Shown here in pieces: positions 1-11,227 of a DNA stretch of 64,000 nucleotides. The stretch is from positions 44,893,151 to 44,957,150 of the forward strand of contig CP092879.1 in NCBI GenBank assembly GCA_030710605.1, given 5' to 3'. The stretch is from Cordylochernes scorpioides. Its lineage: Eukaryota; Arthropoda; Arachnida; Pseudoscorpiones; Chernetidae. The notes below the pieces were generated by a model. It ran no database searches, was not told the origin of the DNA, and saw only the letters and a program-made list of their open reading frames with translations. Each line of letters opens with the position of its first letter. The first letter of the stretch is position 1. The position numbers were made by a program, and so were the translations under genes.

Positions 1-447
1 TAACCCAGGCAGCCAGCCGAGAGAGAGCGAGCGAGAGGTTATCCGCTGAACGACTGTTTTCCCTGTGTACACAACCGGGGGGGCTAACCAGAATAGTCGC
101 CAGGTGGTGAAGGCGGCCCCCTCAGGAATGTGGCTAAAAAGGGTCGTAAGTTAGTTGTCTAAAGTGTCTCGCTTTAGCTGCCCATCTCTCTCTCGTTGGC
201 TGTTGGTTTGTTTTATTAATCCTTGAAGAGCATATATTATGACATATATATATATAGGTATGCAAATTGTGCTACAGCAAAGAATAGATATGCAAATACA
301 CAACAAATGAGAACGGATTTCTTTTAATATAAGCAATATCTGTTATCGTTAACACTATCCTTATATAGCATATAGAGTATGTTATGTATTGTTTACTGAT
401 ATTGTTTACATGTTTATTTATTTATATTAAAAATTCTGTTTAAAAAT
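1..447. other. unassigned AT-rich sequence with GC-richer first 180 bp
   Basis: No convincing coding frame is present on either strand. The first 180 bases are richer in G+C and purine runs than what follows and could be the edge of an exon or repeat outside the window. The rest is AT-rich with (TA)n runs. Confidence 0.3.
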
Positions 448-786
448 ACACTCATAGACAAGACATAAGGCGGTGGAAAGTCTGAAAGCCGGTGATCTGT
501 TTTTTTTTTTTAAGGCGACAGAGGCAATTTTGTTCAACCTGGTTATCTCGAGTGTCTTCAATAAAGGTTGATATGTATCAAATATCTTTCAGAGTTATTG
601 TTTGAATCTCGATATACCTACTAAAAGGTATTTGAAAAAGACAGAGACAATTTTGTTCAAACTTGGTTATCTCGATTTTCTTCAATAAAGGTCAATGTGT
701 ATCATATAACTTTCAGAGTTATTGTCTAAATCTCGATATTTCATGCCAAAAGGTGAAAATATTTCAAGTTTTGACCTTGAATGTAT
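448..786. mobile_element. mariner-type MITE, internally duplicated
   Basis: Starts TACACTCATAGACAAGAC, which matches the terminal inverted repeat of the better copy at 35035-35252, and ends in a diverged version of the other terminus. The internal block containing 'gttatctcga' and 'cttcaataaaggt' occurs twice, about 110 bp apart, so this copy carries an internal duplication. It has no coding capacity. Confidence 0.55.
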
Positions 787-1685
787 TTTAATTTTGCGAA
801 TTTTTTGAAAAAAGCTTATTATAAATGACTTTTATTTTAAATTAAAATAACTTATGTTATTTGAGATGAAGTTAGGTGTTTATGGCATGAAAATGTATAG
901 AATAAAAGATGTATTTTCAGAGAGCTCAAGACTGTAGCATCGTTACATAATAATTCGATTAGGAAAACATATTATGTAAATCAGAAATTAATGATATCAT
1001 ACCAGGGGACTCGCCCAATGATTTTTTGCTATAAGATGACCACACACAGAATTATTTCATAAACACAGATTTCATAAAAAAGAATCTTCATAATAACCCT
1101 ACCTATGAACAACACTTCGAATATAAAAAGTTGGAATGCTACATAATGAGTCAATTACAAGATGGAAAAAAAAATCGAGTAAATTTCATAATGTTTTTAT
1201 CGATGAATTCTACTTCAAATGTTTTTGTCAACGAATGAACTTTTTTGCCACATCGCGAAACATTTTAGACAATTGCAACATAACCACTAAATATGTAAAA
1301 ATCCAAAGAAATGATATGAAGGATACCTAAGTTCTTTGAAAAATTCTCATCTTTAGGGTACTTAAGCTTATTATATGATCTTTTTTTTTTTTTGTATTCC
1401 TGAAAGGTATCTGAGATCAACTTTGATGTTAAATTTGTTATTTGGTTAAGTTTTGTGCGATGTAATTTGGTTTGAGAAAGAGATTTTTTGTATTTAATTA
1501 GGAATGACAAATCTCACTTAATTTAGCCATTACTAAATAATAAACAAAACGGTTTCCGAGGATGAGTATCTTGCTTTACTTTATATTATTCCAAGATTTC
1601 GGGTATTATACAAATCCTATACAGGAGTATATGAAAAAAAAAACGAATCTTAATCTTCAATAAGAAAGGGAAGCATTGAATAAGA
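787..1685. other. no recognisable feature
   Basis: AT-rich sequence. The only open frames are short, lack family resemblance and look like chance. No RNA gene or terminal repeat was seen. Confidence 0.4.
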
Positions 1686-1692
1686 ATGTTTT

Positions 1693-2000
1693 TTAAACAT
1701 AAAACAAACTTCTACTGTCCTTACTGCGATGAAAAAATATATTGGGAGGGCTTGGCTCATCAGTGGTGAATCCTCCAAGCAGTTTCGCTAATTTAATCCA
1801 CCAGACCACTTCCTAGAGCTTTAATACTGTATTGAACGATTCTGCCTATACTTGTGTATATAAGCCTATATATATTGTATTCTGCAACAATGAGTGTAAT
1901 ATTAGAAATGGTATTCAAGCAAATTATGGATATAAGATGAGCCAAGCTCTCCGAATATATTTTTGTCATCGTAGTAAGGACAGTAGAAGTTTTATGTTTA
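1693..2000. mobile_element. foldback element (shared-core family)
   Basis: The left arm, including 'ttctactgtccttactgcga', pairs with a right arm ending near 2000 that includes 'ggacagtagaagtttta', giving arms of about 60-70 bp. The loop carries the core TCATCAGTGGTGAATCC, which recurs in foldbacks at 21.1, 31.6, 32.0, 37.5, 40.9, 51.6, 51.9 and 62.5 kb. It is non-coding. Confidence 0.6.
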
Positions 2001-2010
2001 AAAAACATTC

Positions 2011-2482
2011 ATGCTTCAATGCTTCCATTTTTATATATAGATGACACGTTATCGTCTTTTACTTAATCTATGATATATATATATGTTATTATTTATATGT
2101 TTTTTTATTGTATATAGTCAATATTTATCTCTCTCCCGCTCTTGATGGGACCCGGATTCCTGGAGCGTACTAGACTTCACGTCTAATAGTGGACATCCAG
2201 TTTATCAGATGTACTGTACTTGGTTCTGTAGTTCTTCAGAAGTAAATATACTTATTCCTAGGAGGATGGCTGTTTGGAATCTTTGAAGGTGGTAGGTAGG
2301 ACATCTGTGGTGGTCGACAGTTTGGTCTTTCTAGTAGAACTATTTAGCCTATCCATACTGAAAAAAAATTCTAAATAGTTACTATATATATACAATTTAA
2401 ATACATGTAAATAATATACAATATATAAATATTAGTTGAAGATTAAAGTTCGTTTTGTCATATACTCCTGTATAAGGTTGTT
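2011..2482. other. no recognisable feature
   Basis: Mixed-composition stretch with (TA)n tracts. No frame, terminal repeat or RNA gene could be supported. Confidence 0.35.
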
Positions 2483-2954
2483 TGACATGGACCCAGAGCA
2501 GCAGCTTTACACACCCAAGATAGAGGATATTGCTACTTCTGTGATTGAGATGTATGGAGACATCTTAGGTTCTTCATTGGACATGACAACAACAGAAAAT
2601 TGACATGGACCCAGAGCAGCAGCTTTACACACCCAAGATAGAGGATATTGCTACTTCTGTGATTGAGATGTATGGAGACATCTTAGGTTCTTCATTGGAC
2701 ATGACAATAACAGAAAATTGACATGGACCCAGAGCAGCAGCTTTACACAGCCAAGATAGAGGATATTGCTACTTCTGTGATTGAGATGTATGGAGACATC
2801 TTAGGTTCTTCATTGGACATGACAACAACAGAAAATTGACATGGACCCAGAGCAGCAGCTTTACACACCCAATATAGAGGATATTGCTACTTCTGTGATA
2901 GAGATGTATGGAGACATCTTAGGCTCTTCATTGGACATGACAGCAACAACAAAG
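2483..2954 (+). repeat. 118-bp tandem array, four near-identical units
   Basis: Units start at 2483, 2601, 2719 and 2837, exactly 118 bp apart, with only a few substitutions between them. Each unit opens a short frame beginning MDPEQQLYTPK and closing about 38 codons later at a stop that spans the unit junction. Because 118 is not a multiple of 3, the units cannot be read through as one protein. The same sequence occurs once, diverged, in each arm of the large inverted repeat (35622-35729 and 44189-44296). The array looks like an exon-like segment that was amplified locally. Its function is unknown. Confidence 0.8.
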
Positions 2955-3507
2955 GTTTGTTGTACCCGAAAGCTTGAGAAGAATATAAAATAAAACAATA
3001 TATTCATTCTCTCGGAAGCCATGTTTTGTTTATTATTTATATACTAGCGGACGTACCCGGCTTCGCCCGAGGTTTTACCCGAGTAAAGGTTTGTCTAACG
3101 AACATTTGTTAAAACAAACCTTTATAAACTTATTAAAAAAAAAGATATATTTTGATAATTTGAAACTCGTAAATTTGAATCTCTCGATAAAGTGAACATT
3201 TTTCCCGGTCCCTGTGTGCCGTGTCATCCTGAATTTTGTCTTTCATAATTTTCTACATTACAAAATAATCGTTTTATCTAGTGAACATATTTTCCCGGTC
3301 CCTTGAAAAATACTCGATAAGTTGAATAAAATCATGGTCGTGAATCTCTCGATAAAGTGATTATTTTTTCCCGGTCCCTGTGTGCCGTGTCATCCTGAAT
3401 TTTGTCTTTCCTAATTTTCTACATTACAAAATCATCGTTTTATCTACATATTTTCCCGGTCCCTTGAAAAATACTCGATAAGTTGAATAAAATCATGGTC
3501 GTTTATG

Positions 3508-3655
3508 GAAGATGGACGTAGTTCCCGGAGGTCACCCGCCCCCTGCGCGCCAGGACCTCTTGATCCCTCTGATTGATCGGTGGGAACTTGGACTGACCGG
3601 CCGGACGGGAGGCGGGGTGGGGGGCAGACCTAAGCCTATCTCCGTCGCAAGGTGG
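3508..3655. other. GC-rich segment private to Helitron A
   Basis: About 150 bp of strongly GC-rich sequence lies between Helitron sequence found in the other copies (10453 onwards, 34008-34762, 45157-45907) and the conserved 'gcgctgcttgcgagtt' block. The other copies lack it, so it may be captured DNA or a separate small insertion. No coding identity was recognised. Confidence 0.45.
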
Positions 3656-3811
3656 CGCTGCTTGCGAGTTAAAGCTACAAATCTGCAAATAACTCTAAGG
3701 ATATTAAAGATATTCAAGAAATTATTTTTCGTAAACCTTTCCGGGGATACACCTAATAATATCCCAAAATTTCACGGCGATTGGATGTATGGTTTTTGAA
3801 TCCATAGAGGA

Positions 3812-4538
3812 TTTGGGCAAACAAAAGGAAAAGTACAAAATCTTGGACCAAATTCAGAATAACTATCTCCGACGACTATTGAACTTGCCGAGTAACACAC
3901 CAGGCTACATACTACGCATGGAAACCGGACGCTTCTCACTAGGAGTCACAGCAACCAAACTAATTCTAAAGTTCTGGTTAAGAATATTAAAAATGGAAAA
4001 ATCCAGATTGCCCGCAATCTGTCTAGCCCAATTATGGGAAACGTCCACTCTGACGAATACCTTTATAGGTTTTACAGAAAATTTAATGAATATCCTAAAC
4101 TCAACTGGATTCATGTGGTTAAAGAATTGTTCAGACCCCAATATTCTACAGAAAGCAATATCTCAAATTATCAGAATCACTATAGAACAGTCTATCCAAA
4201 CCGATCAATCAAGAATAACCAATTCGAAGCTACACACACACTACAAATATTTACATAAAACATTCGCAGCAGAGAACTATCTACTAAGTGAACTCCCACT
4301 GCCGACTAAACGCCTCATTGCGCAATTGAGAATTCTATTTGTTTTATATCGAGAAGACCATATAAAATATCTAAGGACAGAAGACTTGTATTGCCAACTA
4401 TGCAAAAATAGAACCGAAAATGAATTAGAACATTATATATTTGAATGCATGCCTCTTGACACGGAAAGAAAAATACTCTTCTCTAAGATAGGCCATACAC
4501 ACTTCACATTATATATTCTTTATTATCCAACTTTATAG
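3812..4538 (+). pseudogene. LINE ORF2 C-terminal fragment
   Basis: An open frame of about 240 codons encodes the region downstream of the reverse transcriptase domain. It starts near NNYLRRLLNLPSNTPGYILR, a segment typical of arthropod LINE ORF2 C-termini. It ends with a zinc-binding motif, CQLC followed by H and C (C-X2-C-X8-H-X4-C, near 4390-4450). No endonuclease or RT catalytic motifs are present, so the product cannot be an active polymerase. The apparent upstream start lies in Helitron sequence and is accidental. The family is not the same as that of the three Tx1-like elements that follow. The exact clade was not determined. Confidence 0.7.
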
Positions 4539-5090
4539 ACAATAGTTCAGTAGCTCTAAATCTATATAACTTCCATAAAAATGCTGTAAAAAAGAAAGAC
4601 TTAACCGAACATTCAAACATACCAAAAATTTCTGTTTGATGAGAAAGACAGAACCAACATCCAATTATTTGTTTAGGCAGATACGATAAGTCAACCCCCA
4701 CACTGATAAAACGGTGTTTACCTTACAACCCTGAACACGCGGATTTTCCTGGGAAATCTCTTAAAGATTTCTTAAAAAATACATGGCCCACCTGTGCTGT
4801 GTGAGAGCTTAAATTGTCTTGTTCCATATGTAAATACCTGTTTTCTTTCCTCTTTTCGCTCCCCACTTCTCCCATCCATATTTCCAAAATTTTTTTTTTC
4901 TTTTTTTGATTTTTTTTTATTCTTCTTATTTTTTTATTCTTTCTTATAATCTGTATATATTTACCAAATGTATATAATCTTTCTCCATTTTTATTTCCCA
5001 CTTTTATAGGTTTCTCCGTTTTGTAACCCCAAGGAGAATCCTCTGTAAGACCTGTGTGTCTTAATAAAGGCTTTTGTGTGTGTGTGTGTG
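3812..5090 (+). mobile_element. 5'-truncated LINE with 15-bp target duplication
   Basis: The insert is bounded by the direct repeat TGAATCCATAGAGGA at 3797-3811 and 5091-5105, a target-site duplication within Helitron A. The 3' end has an AATAAAGG-like motif followed by (TG)n. Only the ORF2 C-terminal coding region and the 3' UTR are present, as expected of 5' truncation during target-primed reverse transcription. Confidence 0.8.
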
Positions 5091-5480
5091 TGAATCCATA
5101 GAGGACACACACACACACACACTCGAGCGTGCGGCCACACTTTTGCGAGCTCCGCCGTTTTCGCCTCTGGAGTGTGTGTAAAAGGCGATTACCAGCACGA
5201 ATTTGGTACCAATAGAAACCTCTCGATCCGCTGTACAAGCGCCTGAAAGGCCCAGCACAGGATCTCAACCAGGTGATGAATTAGCACCAAAAGACGAATC
5301 TGAGATGAATTTCTCTAAAGAAAATTCTATTCTCTCAAATCTCAAAAAGATGCAAATTCGCCGGCAGGCGACAAGCATGTAAATCCGGCCGCCGCGCGTG
5401 ACGTCACCGCGCCGCCGACTGCTGCCTCTTCCAGCGCTGCAACAGTCAGCCCGGCCTCGCTCTTCTGGGCCGACAGCGAG

Positions 5481-6794
5481 ATGGTTGACGTGGACGACAA
5501 CGAGGGTTTAACCGTTGTGAAGAACAAGAAGCGGCGCCGCACTTCAACAACGCCGGAGCGCGCCGCCAAGCAGCCTAGCAGGCCTGCTGAGAAGCCCAGC
5601 TCCCAGCAGCTGAGGCGGCCGACAGGGCCAAGAACAGTGCCGCCTAGGGAGATCAAGGCGACACGCGCCAACATCGCTGACGCCAAGAAGAGGCAGGCCA
5701 CAACCGACCACGAGCACTACATCTTCGTGGAGCGGTGCCCAGAGATCCCGGACTACACCTACCTAAAGGCAATGTCCAGGCTGGTCGGGGGGCCGGATAA
5801 AATCACACATTTCGGCAAAATGAACGGCCATTTCCTCGTGGGCTTGGCAACCAAAGATCTTGCGCGCCATCTGGTGGAGAGCGACTTAGAGATCGGGGGA
5901 ACGACCCTTAGGGTCTTCCCCTACCGAAAAAGGGCCGAACGGATCGTCGTCGCCGGCCTGCCAGGCTTCGTGGACGACTTCACCATCGTGAACGCCCTGA
6001 GCCAATACGGGAGGGTCACCTCCATCGCCCCCATCCTGATCAAGCTGGGGGAGTTCACCTTCAACGACGGCCGCCGGGAGGCGTTCATCCTGCTCCACGA
6101 GGGAGTCAGGCTGGAGACTCTGCCCGCCCGACTGACCATACAGTCCAAGGGAGACACCCTATCTGCCTACCTCTCCTTCGGAATCAAATGTTCCAAATGC
6201 GGAAGGCAGGGCCACCGCAGAGCTAGCTGCCCATCGCTCGCCAGGCGGAACTTCGACGCCCCAAAGCGCGTGGACTCCCCCGCCCAGATCCAGGCCTCTT
6301 CTCCTTCTCCCACCGTGCCTCAGCGAACTGGTCCACCATCACCCGTTCCCTCTCCACCAGCGCCCCTAGCTCCATCGGAGGAGGCACCTAATAATGCCCC
6401 AGTGACGCCCGCTGCTGCTGCTCCGGGTGCCCCAGCGCTCCATCCTGCGCGTCCTCTCCTGCCGCCTGGAGAGGCGCCGAGCTCCACCTGCTCAGCCTCC
6501 GACCCGCCCACCACACCAGCCCTGCCTCCACCGGTGCCCGCCGAGCCAATGGAGGTGGCTCAGCCTGAGGAGGAAGGCACAGGCTCCACCCAGGAAGGAA
6601 AGAATAAAATCAGGAAAGAGCTAGATGCCTGCCTGCGGCCGGCCCCCTCCACAATCTTTGACAAAACCAACCAAGCGGGTCTCGAAAAGGAGAGGGTTTG
6701 TAGCCTCCTCGTCTCCACACCGCACCTCAAAAAGCAACTCCCTAACCTTACAGAGGACTGCCTTGTACGAGCTGGTCCAGGCCCTCTTACGTAG
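5481..6794 (+). pseudogene. ORF1 of Tx1-like LINE copy 1 (frameshifted)
   Basis: The open segment encodes a 437-residue Gag-like RNA-binding protein starting MVDVDDNEG. Its middle third (residues about 70-230) is the block conserved in all three copies, with an RRM-like stretch around RKRAERIVVAGLPGF. It is followed by one zinc knuckle, C-S-K-C...H...C (C-X2-C-X4-H-X4-C), near residue 236, then a Pro/Ala-rich tail. Comparison with copy 2 shows the true N-terminus continues upstream in another frame (one frameshift near 5350). Near 6765 a second frameshift replaces the C-terminus, whose original frame ends at 6873. The product would be defective. Confidence 0.8.
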
Positions 6795-6875
6795 GAGGCT
6801 CGACTCCAGCGGCTCCATCTACAAACGCCTTCGCCAGGCCCTGCCCCTGCTCCATCAAGGGACTTCATCATAGGC

Positions 6876-9800
6876 TTCACCATCGCCTCCATTAACGCGC
6901 GCGGGCTCGCTATTAGGAACAAGAGCCTAAGCCTTTGCCATCTCCTGAGACAACACCGCGTGGACATTGCGCTTGTGCAAGAAACTAACACCCACCACCT
7001 TGACGGCGCCCAAGACCTCTGCCTCGGCTACGATGCTATTACTGCCCCACCCGACGCAATATCGGGTTCGGGCCTCGCCTGCATCTACGCGCCGGGCGTC
7101 ACCGTCTTGCGACACCGCATCCTGTGGCCGGGCCACATCGTCTTGGCCACCTTCAATGTCCACGGCCAGGAGATGACCGTCATAAATGTCCACCTCTCAC
7201 ACGACCAGCGCGAGCGCATCGAGCAACTCCGAGTCATCGAGGCAGCCGCCGTTGAAGAAGAGGAGGAAACCTGGGTCCTCGGGGACTTTAATATCAGGGA
7301 CGACAGGAACCGCGACTCTATCTCCATGGCGGCCCTCGGAGCTCTTTGCGAGTCCGCCGCGCTCCTGGACGCCGCCCCCGAGTTTGACGCCGCCCACCTT
7401 CCCACCAGAGTCGCTGCACATGGCGACCTGATCGAGAGCAGTCGCCTCGACAGGATCCTCGCTCCGGCGCGCTTTCTGGAGGTCTCAACATCATATGCGA
7501 TTGCTCCTTTCCACCTCTCCGATCATCGCATGGTGCTGCTCCGAGTGGGCCCTCCAGCCGCCCCCTCCCAACCTCGCGTGGCTGCTACGCTCCGCTCCGG
7601 GCTGGCCCAGGAGCACATGAACAACTACCTGATGGACATCGCGGAGGAAATATCCCTGCTCGATGCGCCTCAACTGTGGGACCGCTGGACACTAATCAAG
7701 GCCGGCATCCTCGCGGAGGCCCGCTCGCTCCACGATCCTCGCCACCACGATCGCGACGACAGCTACATCGGCAGAGCCCAACGCTACATCAGGGTACAGC
7801 TTGAGGCCTCGTCGACGAACGCGGATTACCCATCTCTCTCGGACCTCGCGCGCCTCACGCGCCACCGCCGCCCAGCTGTTACCACCATCAGGGACGAGAA
7901 TGGCGAGGTCATCGAGGGCCCCGTTTTGCGGCAAAAGGCCCTGGACATCTTCCGGCCTCGCTTCGCCCGCCCGAGCTGCGACCCGGCGGAATACGCGGCC
8001 TTCATCGGAGCTACGACCACCACTCCTATCGAACTAGGAGAAGAGGACCCACTCCACCGGGCTGAGGTCTCCGAGGCTGAGGTAGCCGCTGCCATCCGCC
8101 GCCTCCCTCGCGGAAGAGCCCCCGGCTGGGACGGTCTGCCCTGCGAGGTCCTCAGCACCTTCGAGGAATTCTTCGCGGTCGCCCTGCGACGTGTGCTCGC
8201 CGAGTCTCAGCTCCGCGGTGCCCTGCCTCCATCGATGCGCCGGAGCGAGATCTGCCTGGTGCCCAAGGCCCGCGGCGGCGATCGCGGTCTGGACGGCTAC
8301 AGACCGATCTCCCTGCCTTCGGCCGACTACAGGGTAATCGGATCGATCCTGCTGGGCCGCCTCAGGCCCCACCTGCCAACTCTGGTGCCGGAGTGCCAGA
8401 CGTACGCCGTCCCCGGAAGGTCCCCCTCCTGGAACATCGCGCGGGTCACAGACGCCGTCGAGGAGGCTACTGCCCGAGGCACGCCGCTGGCCGCGTTCTC
8501 CGTGGATCTGCAGTCCGCCTTCGACTCCCTGGACCGCGGGTATCTAATATCCCTCCTGGTGTCCCACCTGCGCCTCCCACCGGCCTTCGTGGGATGGATC
8601 CTTCTACTCTACGCCGGGGCGGACGCCACAATAAGGGTCGGGGGCTTCCAGACCGTCGCCTTCAAACTACTCAACGGCGTGAGACAGGGCTGTGCTCTGA
8701 GCGCGGCGCTCTTCAGTATCGCGACGGGACCTCTGCTGCGTCGCTTGGAGACGATCCTCGGCGTGGGCAACGTCATCGCCTACGCCGACGACATCGTGCT
8801 CCTGATACACCGCGACGAGCAGTTCGCGAGGGCTGCCGCCATCTTCGAATCATTCCATCGAGCCTCGGGGATCGCGGTCAACTACTCGAAAAGCGCGGGC
8901 CTCTGGTGCGGCGCCTGGCGCGATCGCGGCGACCCCCCCCCCTCCGCGGTGCCTCCTGGTCGAACTCCTCGATCCAGGTCCTGGGGACCAGAATAGCAAC
9001 CAGGAGCTCCGTAGTCCAGCGGGAGCAACATCTTCTGGCCCTCCTGGAGTCCGCCTGCAGAAGAACGACGCCCTTCACCCGAGGCCTCTCCCTTGTCGGG
9101 CGAGCCAGAGCAGCCAACTCTTTGGTCCTCTCCACCATTCAGCACCACCTCCACGCCTACCTGCCGGAGGCCTCCATCATCTCCAAGCTGCAGGCCCGCG
9201 TGGCCCGTTTCATCTGGGGGCCCGACCACACGGCGTGGCTCGCCTCCGGCATCTTAGCGAGGCCCGTTGTCACCGGGGGCCTCGGCTTAATAGACATAGG
9301 CACCCAACTCCATCTCGCCTGTCTAAAAGGTGTCCAGGTCGCGCTTCGAGGGGGGAGAAACGGCTTCTCCTGGCTGGTGACTAGCGAGGCCTGGCTCAGA
9401 CCTCCACCGGACGGCACCACACTCCAGCCCCGGCGCCTTCGGCTGCTGAAACTATGGGAGGAGACCTCCGGCGTCCTGTCCCTCGACCATCGGGCGGCAC
9501 CCACGACCCAGCTGCTGGACCTCCCTATCATCGGCGGCTTCCGGTTCCTCCGCCCACCGAATCTCCTGGCTCCCTCGCGCTGGGTCGGCGCACGAGTCCG
9601 GGACCTGGGGGACGACGACCACCATACCATCGTAATACCCCACCCAACGCGCTCCGCCCTCGCCGACGCTGCTGCCCTCGCCGCCTTCTGCCGGAGGATC
9701 GTGGCGGAGAACATTCAGGCGAGCTACCGGGTTCCCAGCCTGGCCGAGGCCGTTGTCCTGCGCGGAACGACAAAGCCTCTCGCCCACATCACCACCCGCT

Positions 9801-10297
9801 CGGCCCGTCGCGCCCTGGATCGCCCGCGCCTTGCGGCCCAGCCCATTCACCGGCTCCTAGCAAGATGGACGCCCACCGTTGACGTGCCTCCCAGGGTGGA
9901 TTGGACCTCCCTCCGACGCGGCGCCCTCTCGGGGCACAACGCCGACGTCGCCCTGCGGCTGGCCCTCCATGCCCTGCCTCATCCAGACCACCCAGCATCT
10001 GCCGGTCCCTCATGCCCTGCCTGCGGCTCCAGCGATGGCTCCCTGGGCCACCGATACTGGGGGTGCAGAACCATCAGACCCCTCATCCTAGAAGCCTTCA
10101 ACATCATAGGCAGACCCCCTGACCTCCAGGCGTGGATATTCGGGACCGGCCTCGAGCAAGACGACATCTCCATCCTCTCGTCGGCCAAGTCTCGAGTCTA
10201 CCGGCACTTCATCCGGGTTGGCCTTCTTGGCAGCGCCGAGGACCCCGTCATCGCCTGGCACAGGACTCTCGCCCGCTGGGGAAGACTCCCTGGCTGA
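6876..10297 (+). pseudogene. ORF2 of Tx1-like LINE copy 1: endonuclease-reverse transcriptase
   Basis: About 1,140 codons cover the polyprotein that nicks target DNA and reverse-transcribes the element RNA. The N-terminus has APE-type endonuclease motifs: NARG, QETN, GDFNIRD, SRLDRIL and SDHR. The RT follows, with APGWDGLP, GYRPISLP, CQTYAVPGRSPSWNI, the catalytic D of SVDLQSAFDSLD, GVRQGCALS and the catalytic YADD. A C-terminal motif CPAC...H...C is C-X2-C-X8-H-X4-C. The CQTYAVPGR and KSAGLWCGAW blocks resemble Tx1/L1 rather than R1. The copy has one frameshift in a C homopolymer near 8935, and no ATG is seen at the expected start. Confidence 0.85.
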
Positions 10298-11227
10298 ATT
10301 GTATCTATTTCATCTGTATATATGTCCTTTTTAATCTTGTAAAAGTTGACTAAGGTCAATAAATGCTTTTCAATTGTCAATTGTCACACACACACACACA
10401 GACAGACACATTCAATTTTATATATATAGATTGTAGAGGATTTTATTTTCTACTAGCGGACGTACCCGGGTTCGCCCGGGTTTTACCCGAGTAAAGGTTT
10501 GTCTAACGAACATTTGTTAAAACAATTCTCTATAAACTTATAAAAAAAAAAAGATATATTTTGATAATTTGAAACTCGTAAATTTGAATCACTCGATAAA
10601 GTGAACATTTTTTCCCCCGGTCCCTTGTCTCATCTTGTCTCAAATAAATTGCCGTGTCATCCTGAATTTTGTCTTTCCTAATTTTCTACATTACAAAATC
10701 ATCGTTTTATCTAGTGAACATTTTTTCCCGGTCCCTTGAAAAATACTGGATAACTAACTTTGACTTGTGCGCAATTAATAGGTAGAAAATCTTTCTTTTG
10801 ATAAATAATCTTTAAGATAATAAACTTAGTGATAATAAAACTTATAAATAAGAAAACTTGTTATCATCGTCGCAATGGGGGCGCTGCTTGCGAGTTAAAT
10901 CTACAAATCTGCAAATAACTCTAAGGATATTCAAGATATTCAAGAAACTATTTTTCAGAAACCTTCCCAGTACTATACTAAATAACTTCGCAAAGTTTCA
11001 TGGCGTTCCAATGAGTGGTTTGGTCAGGCATAAAGGACACACACACACTCGAGCGTGCGGCCGCGCTTTCGCGAGCTCCGCCGTTTTCGCCTCTGGAGTG
11101 TGCGTAAAAGGCGCTTACCATCACGAGTTTGGTACTAAAAGAAAGCTCTCGATCCGCTGAACAAGTGCCTGAAAGGCCCAGCACTGGATCAGAACCAGGC
11201 GAGAAGTTTTCGCCGGAAAACCAAAAC

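Larger units (their letters stand above)
5123..10385 (+). mobile_element. Tx1-like LINE copy 1, inserted in (AC)n
   Basis: A full-length-looking non-LTR element of 5,263 bp starts TCGAGCGTGCGGCC directly after an (AC)n run and ends CAATTGTCAATTGTC directly before another (AC)n run. It contains ORF1 (Gag-like, one zinc knuckle) and ORF2 (APE-type endonuclease, RT, C-terminal zinc motif). The copy is broken: two frameshifts in ORF1 and one in ORF2. It lies within the 5' end of Helitron A. Confidence 0.85.
3044..10430 (-). mobile_element. Helitron A, filled by LINE insertions
   Basis: Read on the minus strand, the element starts TCTATATATATAAAATTGAA (10430 downwards) and ends in a GC-rich hairpin followed by CTAG at 3044-3047. 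It sits between A and T with no target duplication, as Helitrons do. Its own sequence is about 0.8 kb. The remainder is a LINE fragment (3812-5090) and a full-size LINE (5123-10385), both inserted near the Helitron 5' end. No Rep/helicase gene remains, so it is non-autonomous. Confidence 0.8.

Noticed and set aside
5342-10188. Many antisense open frames across the LINE ORFs (also 11471-15813)
   Set aside because: GC-rich coding sequence leaves the opposite strand open by chance. None has family motifs, and the sense frames explain the region.
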